Shown here: positions 28,028 to 35,846 of the stretch, piece by piece
How the letters are laid out: each line of letters begins with the position of its first letter
Position numbering within the stretch: position 1 is the stretch's first letter
Assembly (NCBI RefSeq): GCF_009877435.1
Contig: NZ_WXEX01000006.1
Location: forward strand, 220,498 to 284,497
From: Heliomicrobium gestii
GTDB lineage: Bacteria; Bacillota; Desulfitobacteriia; Heliobacteriales; Heliobacteriaceae
Reading direction: 5' to 3'
DNA length: 64,000 nt
Made by a program: the position numbers and the translations under genes
Notes under the pieces: model-generated
What the model was told of the DNA's origin: nothing
What the model saw: only the letters and a program-made list of their open reading frames with translations
The model's database searches: none

Positions 28028-28990
28028 ATGGCACTCACACACCTGATGATCATGACGGAAAACGTGGTAGCCCCCATGTGCTACTATCGAGCAGAAAAAA
28101 ACCAGCCCTTCACGGGATTTATTGCAAAAGAGCGCCTCACGGAGGCGATTGCCTTTGCCGCAGCGCAAAACCTGTCCGTAAATTACCTGCTGGGCGATCA
28201 TCACCTGCCCGATGATTTGCTTGACCTCATGGCGCAGAGCGGCGGCGCTTTCATCTCCCCAGTCAGCGTCAGCCAGGTCCGTCCGGCCACCGTCGTGATT
28301 CGCCTGTCCGAAGACAATCTGGTGAACCTGAACGAGTCCGTTGACAATGTGATCCTCCTGGTGCCGAAGACCGCCCTGGCTCAACTGGCCAATGGGATCA
28401 CCCTGTTGTCCCATCTCACCAAGCGAATCAACGTGATCTTGGAGGACATCCCTCAATTTACAGGCAATGAATTCTGGACCTATACGGAACAGTTGGAGCA
28501 AGTCATTGAATTGCTCATCGCCGCCTACTCACGCCACCATATTTTTGAGGTGAGCGTCCTTTCGGACAGGCTCATGCTCGGCGATATGAACAACTGCAAC
28601 GCCGGGATCGATCATGTGACCGTGGCGCCCGATGGCGCCTTGTACCTGTGTCCCGCCTTTTTTTACCACGATCCCGCCCATTCCATCGGCCATTTGCGCG
28701 ACGGGTTGCAACAAAAAAACAGCCACCTGCTCCGCCTGGACCATGCCCCCATCTGCAGAGCCTGTGACGCTTTTCACTGTAAGCGCTGTCACTTTTTATC
28801 GGTCACGACGACCGGCGAAATCCATATCCCCTCCCGGCAACAGTGCCTCCTTTCTCACATTGAACGGGATGCGTCGCGACGGTTGCTTCACCGGCTCCAT
28901 ACGATGGGCCTTTTCGCCAAACTCCCGGCCATCCCGGGCGTCGATTACCTCGATCCCATCTCCAAAACCCTGCGGTTACTCTACCAATAG
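28028..28990 (+). CDS. CXXX-repeat peptide maturase (radical-SAM-like, lacks CxxxCxxC)
   Basis: A 320-residue protein. The C-terminal part has a SPASM-like cysteine pattern: CNAGIDHVTVAPDGALYLCPAF near residue 200, then ICRAC, FHCKRC and a later CLL. The N-terminal 190 residues look like a barrel but contain only one cysteine (in APMCYY) and no CxxxCxxC, so SAM cleavage by this protein is unlikely. It may bind the peptide or pass electrons for the neighbouring enzyme. This fits the family called CXXX repeat peptide maturase, whose chemistry is not established. There is no gap between it and the radical SAM gene. Confidence 0.75.
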   Translation: MALTHLMIMTENVVAPMCYYRAEKNQPFTGFIAKERLTEAIAFAAAQNLSVNYLLGDHHLPDDLLDLMAQSGGAFISPVSVSQVRPATVVIRLSEDNLVNLNESVDNVILLVPKTALAQLANGITLLSHLTKRINVILEDIPQFTGNEFWTYTEQLEQVIELLIAAYSRHHIFEVSVLSDRLMLGDMNNCNAGIDHVTVAPDGALYLCPAFFYHDPAHSIGHLRDGLQQKNSHLLRLDHAPICRACDAFHCKRCHFLSVTTTGEIHIPSRQQCLLSHIERDASRRLLHRLHTMGLFAKLPAIPGVDYLDPISKTLRLLYQ

Positions 28991-29001
28991 GAGGCCCGTT
29001 C

Positions 29002-29340
29002 ATGCGAAACCAGGAAGACTGGAAGGCTTGTCGAACCTGTAAAAAACACGGAAAAAAAGAACTGGTCGGCCAAGTGACGCCGGAAGAGCGCGACGAGATC
29101 CGCTTTCTCTATGAGCGAAAAAACGGCTTGCTGGAGCTTTCACTCACACTGAACAAATTGCCGGAACAAGAGTTGGAAAACAGCGGATTGTACCATAAAC
29201 TCGTCCATGATATTTCCGATATTTCCGCCCGTTTTCAACGTTGGTGGGACGAGAAAAGCCAAACATACCGTTGGAAAAACGTCGACGGCGGCAGCTGGGA
29301 AATCGATTTTGACAGTTGCAACATCTTTTTGCGTCAATAG
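29002..29340 (+). CDS. CXXX-repeat peptide modification system accessory protein
   Basis: A 112-residue protein with CRTC near residue 10, a helical middle rich in Leu and Glu and an aromatic end (WWDEKSQTYRWKN, GGSWEIDF, one late cysteine). AGGAGG overlaps the stop region of the previous gene, so it is the last gene of the operon. Position and size match the small modification-system protein found with CXXX-repeat precursors. A precursor-binding or metal-binding role is possible, but nothing in the sequence proves it. Confidence 0.65.
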   Translation: MRNQEDWKACRTCKKHGKKELVGQVTPEERDEIRFLYERKNGLLELSLTLNKLPEQELENSGLYHKLVHDISDISARFQRWWDEKSQTYRWKNVDGGSWEIDFDSCNIFLRQ

Positions 29341-29350
29341 TCAAGGGCCT

Positions 29351-29839
29351 TTAGGGCGAATCATTGTCCAACAAAATCTTGCGGAAATTCTTTTCAATCT
29401 CCGGCGGCGCGTCCCCCGGGGATTTTTCTTGCGCTTCGATCTGTTGGATCTGCTTGAAGAGCTTTTTATCGGTCGTCACATGCACCCGGTAGCCCTTGTA
29501 GGTCTCCCGGATCTGCCGATCGATGGCGCTTCGGATGCCCTTCAGGCGCAGGCGATCAAAGCCGGTCACCTTCGCGCCGGCAGCGATATCGTTGCCGAGC
29601 ACGAAGGCCGTGCTGTCGTCGACTCCCTGGATGGACTTGACGGCGCTTTTTACGTCCTGGGCCAGCGCCGGATCCATCCGGGAAGGCCGTTCTTGTACAT
29701 CGCTGTTTTTTACTGCCGGCTGCCCGGCTGCGCAACCGCTGAACAGCAGGGCGAACGAAAGGGCCATGGCGGCCCATTTCCACCTCCGCTTCCCTTTCGG
29801 CAAACCCAAACGAAGCATCCCCCCATCTACGGACGGCAT
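29351..29839 (-). CDS. YhcN/YlaJ-family sporulation lipoprotein
   Basis: A 162-residue protein with a signal peptide ending in a lipobox (LLFSGC, about residue 36) and a YhcN/YlaJ-type domain: VKSIQGVDDSTAFVLGNDIAAGAKV, then IRSAIDRQIRETYKGYRVHVTTD. The family is found in the spore inner membrane or coat. The gene lies directly downstream of spoVAE, the same neighbour it has in mobile spoVA operons of Bacillus. It ends ten bases from the convergent CXXX-peptide operon, with no clear terminator between them. The start is the ATG after GAAGGGTGAAGG; an internal ATG seven codons on is possible. Confidence 0.85.
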   Translation of the reverse strand: MPSVDGGMLRLGLPKGKRRWKWAAMALSFALLFSGCAAGQPAVKNSDVQERPSRMDPALAQDVKSAVKSIQGVDDSTAFVLGNDIAAGAKVTGFDRLRLKGIRSAIDRQIRETYKGYRVHVTTDKKLFKQIQQIEAQEKSPGDAPPEIEKNFRKILLDNDSP

Positions 29840-29901
29840 CTGCCTTCACCCTTCCCTGCGCTCTCCGAAACCCACCGCATCGTACACGCTCACTCGTCCC
29901 T

Positions 29902-30255
29902 TTATCCCTTCGGCTTCGCAATCAGGGAGGCGATAAAGCCGAAGATGATCGCCGCCGAGATGCCGGCGCTGGTGACCTCAAAGATCCCCGTCAGGATCCC
30001 GATCAGCCCCGTCGCCTTGGCTTCCGCCATCGCCCCATGCACCAGGGCGTTGCCGAAGCTGGTGATCGGAACGGTCGCGCCGGCGCCGGCGAAGTCGATC
30101 AGCGGCTCATAGAGCCCCAGGCCGTCCAGGACAGCGCCGGAGACGACGAGGAGGGTCATCGTGTGGGCCGGCGTCAGTTTCGCTACATCGAACAGCAACT
30201 GCCCGATGACGCAGATCAGCCCGCCCACGACAAAGGCCCAGAAGTATGTCTCCAC
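29902..30255 (-). CDS. spoVAE: stage V sporulation protein AE (SpoVAEb type)
   Basis: A 117-residue membrane protein with about four hydrophobic segments and the sequence [25 protein letters not shown] typical of SpoVAE. SpoVA proteins form a channel in the forespore inner membrane that moves calcium-dipicolinate in during sporulation and out in germination. It starts with GTG behind GGGAGG, downstream of spoVAD by about 100 bases. It resembles SpoVAC in the GAGAxVPxT.F.N motif. Confidence 0.92.
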   Translation of the reverse strand: METYFWAFVVGGLICVIGQLLFDVAKLTPAHTMTLLVVSGAVLDGLGLYEPLIDFAGAGATVPITSFGNALVHGAMAEAKATGLIGILTGIFEVTSAGISAAIIFGFIASLIAKPKG

Positions 30256-30354
30256 AGTTTACGCCTCCCCTCCCATAAAACCGAATGCCTGTTTCTCAAT
30301 TTCCTATTTTCACTGCCCCAGCTATCTCCATCATCGGGCTGACCAACATCAGCA

Positions 30355-31365
30355 CTACTCCCGCTCGATCGCCACCGCATGGGCGATGCCGGGGATCGAC
30401 TCGTTCTGCTGGTACGTGATCGGCGACAACAGGGCGCCTGTGGCGACGATCAGGATCTTGCGCAGTTCGCCCTGCCGCATCCGGTTGAGGATGTGCCCGT
30501 AGGTGACTGTGGCCGAACAGCCGCAGCCGCTGCCGCCGGCGATCACCTCGGCTTGCTGGTCCCGGCCGTAGATGAGGAGGCCGCAGTCGACGAACTTCTC
30601 CTCCGGGATGGCCATGCCATGTTTGGCGAAGAGGTCTCTGGCGATGTGGTGGCCCACCTTCCCCAAGTCGCCCGTGGCGATCAGATCGTACTCCTCGTGG
30701 AAGGTGCCAAAGTCCCGGAAATGGGCGGTGATCGTATCGACCGCCGCCGGCGCCATGGCCGCCCCCATGTTGAAGGGATCGGTGATGCCCATATCGACGA
30801 TGCGACCGATGGTGGCCCCTGTCACCCGAGGCCCCTCCCCCTCGGGCGCGACAACGGCCACGCCGGCGCCGGTGACGGTCCACTGGGCCGTCGGCGGCTT
30901 TTGACCGCCATACTCGGTGGGGTAGCGAAACTGCTTTTCCGCCGTCGCGTTGTGGCTGGAGGTGCCGCAGAGGACATAGCGCCCCGCCCGGCTGTTGACG
31001 ATCAAAGAGGCCAGGGCCAGCCCCTCCATGGAGGTGGAACAGGCGCCGAAGAGCCCCAGGTAGGGGACGGCCATCGTGCGGGCCGCAAAACTGCTGGCGG
31101 TGATCTGGTTCATCAGATCGCCGCAGAGGAAAAACTCGATGTCCTTTTTCTGCAGCCCCGCCTTGCGGACGGCGACCTCGCAGGCTTCTTCCAGGAGCTT
31201 GCGCTCCGCCTTCTCAAAACTGGCCTGGCCCAGCCAGATGTCGCCGTGGAGCATGTCAAAGTCCTTCGCCAGCGGTCCCTGGGCCTCAAAAGGTCCGCCG
31301 ACGGCAGCGGAGGCGATGATCACAGGCCGGTTGGCAAAGGACCAGCTCTGATGTCCTTGCTGCAT
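30355..31365 (-). CDS. spoVAD: stage V sporulation protein AD
   Basis: A 336-residue soluble protein of thiolase fold. Marks include GDLMNQITASSFAAR, GLFGACSTSMEGLAL near residue 105, GTSSHNATAEKQFRYP and SGCGCSATVTYGH. In Bacillus SpoVAD binds dipicolinic acid and is needed for its uptake into the spore. Length is normal. Its ATG lies one base after the spoVAC stop codon, so the two are translationally coupled. Confidence 0.95.
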   Translation of the reverse strand: MQQGHQSWSFANRPVIIASAAVGGPFEAQGPLAKDFDMLHGDIWLGQASFEKAERKLLEEACEVAVRKAGLQKKDIEFFLCGDLMNQITASSFAARTMAVPYLGLFGACSTSMEGLALASLIVNSRAGRYVLCGTSSHNATAEKQFRYPTEYGGQKPPTAQWTVTGAGVAVVAPEGEGPRVTGATIGRIVDMGITDPFNMGAAMAPAAVDTITAHFRDFGTFHEEYDLIATGDLGKVGHHIARDLFAKHGMAIPEEKFVDCGLLIYGRDQQAEVIAGGSGCGCSATVTYGHILNRMRQGELRKILIVATGALLSPITYQQNESIPGIAHAVAIERE

Positions 31366-31366
31366 A

Positions 31367-31846
31367 CTACAAAACCCCCGCCATGGAGAGGAGCGTCTTC
31401 ACCAGCGCCACCACGAAGGCGGCGACGACGCCGAAGACGATGACCGGCCCGGCCAGCTTAAACATCTTGCCGCCAACGCCAAGGACATAGCCCTCTGTCC
31501 GGTGTTCGATGGCCGCCGAGGCCATCGAGTTGGCGAAACCGGTCACCGGCACGGCCGTCCCGGCGCCGGCGTGCTGGGCGACGTGATCGTAGACCCCCAA
31601 TGAGGTGAGCGCCACCGAGAGCAGGACCAGGATCGCCACCGTCGGGTTGCCGGCCGTCTTTTCATTGAAATTGAAGTTCCAGAGGAAAAAGTTTTGGAGG
31701 AACTGGCCGAACAGGCAGATGGACCCGCCGACAAAAAAAGCCCAGAGACAGTTTTTGAGGACCGGCCGTTTCGGTTCCCGAAGCTTGGAAAAGTCATGGT
31801 ACTCCTGCTGGACCGGCGTCAGGTTCTTCTTCTTTTTGTTCGACAA
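31367..31846 (-). CDS. spoVAC: stage V sporulation protein AC
   Basis: A 159-residue membrane protein. A basic N-terminal end (SNKKKKN) precedes about four hydrophobic segments; AGAGTAVPVTGFANSMA is the family mark, and the sequence QEYHDFSKLREPKRP leads into the first segment. In Bacillus SpoVAC acts as a mechanosensitive channel for calcium-dipicolinate release. The TTG start follows AGGGGG. It lies 13 bases behind the 2Duf-type gene. Confidence 0.93.
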   Translation of the reverse strand: MSNKKKKNLTPVQQEYHDFSKLREPKRPVLKNCLWAFFVGGSICLFGQFLQNFFLWNFNFNEKTAGNPTVAILVLLSVALTSLGVYDHVAQHAGAGTAVPVTGFANSMASAAIEHRTEGYVLGVGGKMFKLAGPVIVFGVVAAFVVALVKTLLSMAGVL

Positions 31847-31859
31847 TCCCGCTTCCCCC

Positions 31860-32720
31860 TCAGCGCTTCAGCAGCGGCTGCAGATCGCGGACCGTCTCCG
31901 CCATCACGCCGGCTGCCTCCGTATACATCTGTTTCGCCTGGGAATCCTTCGTGGCCAGGGCATAGAGTTCGCAATCGGCCTGGGCTTTTTTCAGGTTCAC
32001 AAAGAGCAGTTCCTTCGTCTTCGGCTGTGGCAGATTGATGGCGTCATCGAAGAGATCCACATAGAGTTGGCCCACCGAATCGACCTGGGCCAGGAAGACG
32101 TTCTCCGGCGCCACGCCGATCTTCTCCAACTCTTCATGGAGCCAACGCCGGTTCAGCCCCATGGCGGCAAGGGGCTCGTCCAGAAAGTTGCCGTCCAGGA
32201 TCACCGTCTGGGGCGCGCTCTCGTGGCCAACTTTTCTCTCCAGCGTCGCCGCGGTGACGGGCTGCTTCTCCTTTTTCAACAGCACGCTGAGATCGCCGCT
32301 CGGTTCCAGCAGGGCGAACTCCACGTCGGCGAAGTTGAAGACATTCTTCCGCCGCAACTGGCTCAACAGATCCTCGGGGCTCATGCGGGCCTCCATCAAC
32401 CTGGCGTCAAGGACCTTCCCATGGTTGATCAGGATCGTCTCCTTGCCCTGCACCAGATCGCGCACCGTCTTGAACTTGATGGACAGGTAAAAGAGGGCGA
32501 TGGGAAAACCGATCCAGACGACGATCGCCATCAAGGCGCTGGCCAGATCGCCGGCCAGGTTGAGCGAAAGCGCCCCGGCAACGACGCCAATGGCGACGAC
32601 GACGATCAGGTCAAAAAGAGTCAACTGGGAAAGCTGCCGCTTGCCGAGCAGCCGCGCCCCTGCCAGGATGAGCAGGAAGACGGCTGTCGAACGAAGGAGG
32701 GCAATCATCCATTCCGGCAT
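31860..32720 (-). CDS. 2Duf-type protein: DUF421 (YetF) membrane domain fused to DUF1657
   Basis: A 286-residue protein. Three transmembrane segments in the first 85 residues (with GARLLGKRQLSQLTLFDLIVVVAIG) and a soluble YetF-type region form DUF421. The last 50 residues (ELLFVNLKKAQADCELYAL onward) look like the short DUF1657 proteins encoded just upstream, so the protein combines DUF421 and DUF1657. That combination defines 2Duf of the Bacillus spoVA2mob operon, linked in published work to greater wet-heat resistance of spores. GGAG precedes the ATG. It is directly upstream of spoVAC. Confidence 0.85.
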   Translation of the reverse strand: MPEWMIALLRSTAVFLLILAGARLLGKRQLSQLTLFDLIVVVAIGVVAGALSLNLAGDLASALMAIVVWIGFPIALFYLSIKFKTVRDLVQGKETILINHGKVLDARLMEARMSPEDLLSQLRRKNVFNFADVEFALLEPSGDLSVLLKKEKQPVTAATLERKVGHESAPQTVILDGNFLDEPLAAMGLNRRWLHEELEKIGVAPENVFLAQVDSVGQLYVDLFDDAINLPQPKTKELLFVNLKKAQADCELYALATKDSQAKQMYTEAAGVMAETVRDLQPLLKR

Positions 32721-32797
32721 GAGGTAAACTCCTTATTCACAAAAGAATCGAAAACGGCCTCCATTGTTTGCAGAACGCCTGCCGCCACATGCCATGA

Positions 32798-33004
32798 TTA
32801 AAACCCTTTATACTGGGGCTCTTCAAACTCCAGCACCTGGAGGCGCTTTTCCATCCCATCGATCACGCGATCAAGCCGCTGCAGGTTTTGCCCATAGACC
32901 TGCTTGGCATCGACATTCTCCTCGATGGCGGCAAAGCTCTCCAGCGTGGAACGAGCCCCTTTCAAGCTGGCCAGCGTCTGTTTGACCTGTCCGCTTACCG
33001 TCAA
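32798..33004 (-). CDS. DUF1657 protein (first of two)
   Basis: A 68-residue, helix-rich protein: GQVKQTLASLKGARSTLESF, then a charged middle and the end EEPQYKGF. It matches its neighbour in length and in both ends, so they arose by tandem duplication. The TTG start has a near-perfect GGAGGTGATC ribosome site. DUF1657 genes accompany spoVA2mob operons; their own role is unclear. Confidence 0.85.
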   Translation of the reverse strand: MTVSGQVKQTLASLKGARSTLESFAAIEENVDAKQVYGQNLQRLDRVIDGMEKRLQVLEFEEPQYKGF

Positions 33005-33091
33005 GGGATCACCTCCATATAAGGAAGACCGGATCGCACGATCCGGCCCGAACGCTCGTATACCGTTCTTCTCACAGAAGAACCGCCCGGG

Positions 33092-33298
33092 CTAAAAACC
33101 CTTGTATTGAGGTTCTTCCTTTTCGATTTCCTTCACTCGCGGCTCCAGGGAACTAACAATCTGTTGCGCCTGCTGCGACGCAGTGGTATAAATGTTCTTG
33201 GCGTTCTGGTCCTGCGTTTGAAGGGCAAACTGCTCCAGGCTGCCGACGGCGCTCTTCAGGCCGGCGACGGTCTGTTTGAGTTGCTGTGATACGGTCAT
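33092..33298 (-). CDS. DUF1657 protein (second of two)
   Basis: A 68-residue protein starting MTVSQQLKQTVAGLKSAVGS and ending EEPQYKGF like its neighbour, with a different centre. The ATG lies after GGGGAGGAA. It is probably the first gene of the spoVA-type operon; the forespore promoter should lie in the 200 bases upstream, where I could not fix a sigma-G or sigma-F box by eye. Confidence 0.85.
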   Translation of the reverse strand: MTVSQQLKQTVAGLKSAVGSLEQFALQTQDQNAKNIYTTASQQAQQIVSSLEPRVKEIEKEEPQYKGF

Positions 33299-33495
33299 AA
33301 CCCATTCCTCCCCGGTTGAAAAGTGGTTCTCTTTCCCCAGGTAGAATGAGTTGATTGTCCAGAAAATATGTGCCACAGCGGCTTCTCGAAAGCGAATTTT
33401 TTGTTCGCCCGCTTGGCTCATGATGCGCCGGTCGCTGCCGGCGTGGACGACCATCCGGCGCCGATCGACCGATGCAAAAGACCGTTGACCTCGCC

Positions 33496-33720
33496 TTATC
33501 GTTCCGGCGGGTCATCATCGCCACCGCCGGATCGGCAGATGGCGCCGACAGGGCAGCAATCGACACAGATCCCGCAACCGGGGCAGAGTTCCTCCTCAAT
33601 GGTAAAGGCCCGCCCTTTTCCCGGCGAATCCAGGGCGTCCCAGGAGCAGATATCGAGGCAAAAGCCACAGCGGATGCAGTTCTTTTCGATACGGTAAAAT
33701 TGGGAGACCTTGTTTCCCAT
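33496..33720 (-). CDS. 2[4Fe-4S] ferredoxin
   Basis: A 74-residue electron carrier with two cluster motifs, CIRCGFCLDIC and CPGCGICVDCCP, separated by 21 residues. The C-terminus is rich in Gly and Asp. The ATG chosen lies six bases after GAGGAAAG; another ATG five codons upstream is possible. It is the first gene right of the spore operon and is divergent from the AbrB-type gene. The partner enzyme is not evident from the neighbours. Confidence 0.85.
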   Translation of the reverse strand: MGNKVSQFYRIEKNCIRCGFCLDICSWDALDSPGKGRAFTIEEELCPGCGICVDCCPVGAICRSGGGDDDPPER

Positions 33721-33753
33721 GACATCTTTCCTCATTTCGTATAAAAATGTATC

Positions 33754-33782
33754 TTGACGTTACTTGGCACGGTTGGTACAAT
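33754..33782 (+). promoter_or_regulatory. sigma-A promoter of the AbrB-like gene
   Basis: TTGACG, a 17-base spacer and TACAAT form an almost consensus sigma-A promoter about 50 bases ahead of the start codon. Confidence 0.8.
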
Positions 33783-33833
33783 CAGGGTGTAGAACGTTGT
33801 CGAATAACGTCGAAACAAAAGGAGTCAAATGAC

Positions 33834-34085
33834 ATGAAGTCAACTGGAATTGTACGCAAGGTAGACGAGCTGGGACGTGTAGTGATTCCGATTGAACTGC
33901 GCCGGACAATGGGTATCGACGAAAAAGATCCCCTTGAAATCTACGTTGATGCCGAAAAAATCATCCTGAAAAAGTATGAACCGGCCTGCATCTTCTGCGG
34001 AAGCGCCATCGACGTGCAGAACTTCCGCAACAAAATCGTCTGCAAGGAATGCGCCGTCTCGATGGCTCAAAACGCCGCCGGCTGA
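33834..34085 (+). CDS. AbrB/SpoVT-type transition-state regulator
   Basis: An 84-residue DNA-binding protein. The N-terminal swapped-hairpin domain begins MKSTGIVRKVDELGRVVIPIELRRTM (key residues Gly5, Arg8, Asp11, Arg15) as in AbrB and Abh. The C-terminal half has CIFC and CKEC, a zinc-ribbon-like pair seen in clostridial AbrB forms. In the family these proteins repress stationary-phase and sporulation genes. The ATG follows AAAGGAG. It is a single-gene unit with its own promoter and terminator. Confidence 0.9.
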   Translation: MKSTGIVRKVDELGRVVIPIELRRTMGIDEKDPLEIYVDAEKIILKKYEPACIFCGSAIDVQNFRNKIVCKECAVSMAQNAAG

Positions 34086-34098
34086 ACCTGATTCGACC

Positions 34099-34141
34099 AA
34101 CCGAACCGTTCTCCCCACACCGGAGAGCGGTTCGGTTTTTT
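34099..34141 (+). terminator. Rho-independent terminator
   Basis: A 16-bp stem (AACCGAACCGTTCTCC with its near-complement) and a T7 run, 14 bases past the AbrB-like gene. Confidence 0.95.
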
Positions 34142-34238
34142 TGTTGCTCTTTATTTACTCTATCATTCCAGGTTCGCTGTTACAACCGGGTGAATCGAAC
34201 AGGGGAACCCATCTGGGATGCTCCGATTGCGTCCATGC

Positions 34239-34264
34239 AAAAAGCCCCCGGCATTACCGGAGGC
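34239..34264 (-). terminator. Rho-independent terminator
   Basis: An 8-bp GC-rich stem (GCCTCCGG / CCGGGGGC, one G-T pair) followed on the minus strand by TTTTT, just past the HD-GYP gene. Confidence 0.85.
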
Positions 34265-34271
34265 GTCACGA

Positions 34272-35834
34272 TCAGTGATCGGGAAAAGCCTGTTGAATCT
34301 TCAAAAACTCATCCAGATGCTTCACCACCAGATCGACCAGATAGGGGTCAAAATGGTGACCGCGCTCCTGCTGAAACAGGCCCAGAATGTCCTCGATCGG
34401 CCAGGCGGCGCGATAGACACGATCATTGTTCAGGGCGTCGAAGACATCGGCCACGGCGGTGATCCGCGAATAGATGTGGATTTTCTCGCCCCGCAGGCCG
34501 TAAGGATAGCCGCCGCCGTTGTACTTTTCATGGTGTTCCAGAGCGATCTGGGCCGCCGTGCGCAGGATGCGCCGGTTGGAGTGTTGGAGCATCTCGTGAC
34601 CGGCAATGGTGTGCTTTTTCATCTGCTCATACTCGTTCGCTGTCAACGGGCCCGGTTTGTTCAAGATGGCGTCTTCAATGGCGATCTTGCCCACGTCATG
34701 CATGGGCGACGCCATCCGCAGCAGTTCCGTCTCCTCTCGGGTAAGGCCATAGAGCTTGCCCAACAGGCGGGAATATTCGGAGACACGCTTCACATGGCAG
34801 CCCGTCTCTTTTGACCGCGCTTCGACGACACCGCCGAGGGTGAAGATGATCTCCCGCTGAGTCGATTCGATCTCCTCATTGAGGCTGATGTTGTCAAAGG
34901 CGATGCCTACGTTGGAGCAGAACAGTTCCACCCAGTTGCGGTCCCAATCGCTCCAGCCGTTGAACCCTTCCAGATAGACCAAATTTTCAGAACCGTTTTG
35001 GCTGTGAAAATACCCTACATAGCGATTGCCCAAGGCCAGGCTCTGACCGGCGCGCATGGCCCGTTCCAGATCCTCCCGGATGGACGGGCTGACGGCGGAG
35101 CGGATGGGACGGTTGACCATGGGCGAGTAGTCGCCTGTCGCCGCCAGGATGTAAAAATCGCGCTCGTTCTTGGTGGCGGCGAAGCCGGACATCTGGCAGT
35201 AGATGGCGTTGCGGTTCAAACGCAGGAGTGACGTTAACTGGGTGAGCACGCCCGAGGCGAACATGCGCATCGACTGCATGCGAAAGATGTTCGCCGACGA
35301 TTGGATGATCTGTTCAAGGCCCCGGCGGTTGAGGTCAATGGTCCGGATGTCCCGGTAGGCCCGCAGCGCCACATAGACCGTGGAAAACAGCTTCTGGGCC
35401 GTCAACTCCGTCTTCGACACATAGCAGTTGATGTCATAGTCGACGATCACCCGCTCCTCTGGCGCATACCCAGGCTGGCCCGTGCGCAGCACGATGCGCA
35501 CATGGCTGTTGTTCAACCCCTCCCGGATATGCTGGACCAGATGCAACCCGGCGTCATCCGATTCCATGACCACATCCAGCAAGACGACGGCCATGTCCGG
35601 GTGATCGCAGAGCCATCGTTTGGCTTCCGCCGCCGAATAGGCGCTAAAAAACTCCAGCGGCTTATCATCAAAGCGCATCCCCGCCAGGACGACGCGGGTC
35701 ACCTTGTGCACCTCGGCATCGTCGTCAACGATCAGCACCTTCCAGGTCTCGCTATCCCCCTGCCCTGGGGCATCGTCATGTTCATCGACGAAAAACAACA
35801 AATCATCGTCATTCGGATGGTTCGAATCGTGCAC
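34272..35834 (-). CDS. response regulator with DUF3369 and HD-GYP domains
   Basis: A 520-residue regulator. The receiver (about residues 30-155) has VDDDAEVH, acceptor aspartate in VVLLDVVM and a lysine in YVSKTE. A DUF3369 region follows (about 175-320), then an HD-GYP domain with HDVGK and HHEKYNGGGYPYGL. HD-GYP domains hydrolyse c-di-GMP; the metal residues are present. The GTG start lies six bases after GAGGTGAT; a TTG two codons upstream is also possible. It follows the sensor-kinase gene by 12 bases and is its probable target. Confidence 0.9.
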   Translation of the reverse strand: MHDSNHPNDDDLLFFVDEHDDAPGQGDSETWKVLIVDDDAEVHKVTRVVLAGMRFDDKPLEFFSAYSAAEAKRWLCDHPDMAVVLLDVVMESDDAGLHLVQHIREGLNNSHVRIVLRTGQPGYAPEERVIVDYDINCYVSKTELTAQKLFSTVYVALRAYRDIRTIDLNRRGLEQIIQSSANIFRMQSMRMFASGVLTQLTSLLRLNRNAIYCQMSGFAATKNERDFYILAATGDYSPMVNRPIRSAVSPSIREDLERAMRAGQSLALGNRYVGYFHSQNGSENLVYLEGFNGWSDWDRNWVELFCSNVGIAFDNISLNEEIESTQREIIFTLGGVVEARSKETGCHVKRVSEYSRLLGKLYGLTREETELLRMASPMHDVGKIAIEDAILNKPGPLTANEYEQMKKHTIAGHEMLQHSNRRILRTAAQIALEHHEKYNGGGYPYGLRGEKIHIYSRITAVADVFDALNNDRVYRAAWPIEDILGLFQQERGHHFDPYLVDLVVKHLDEFLKIQQAFPDH

Positions 35835-35846
35835 TGTCAAATCACC

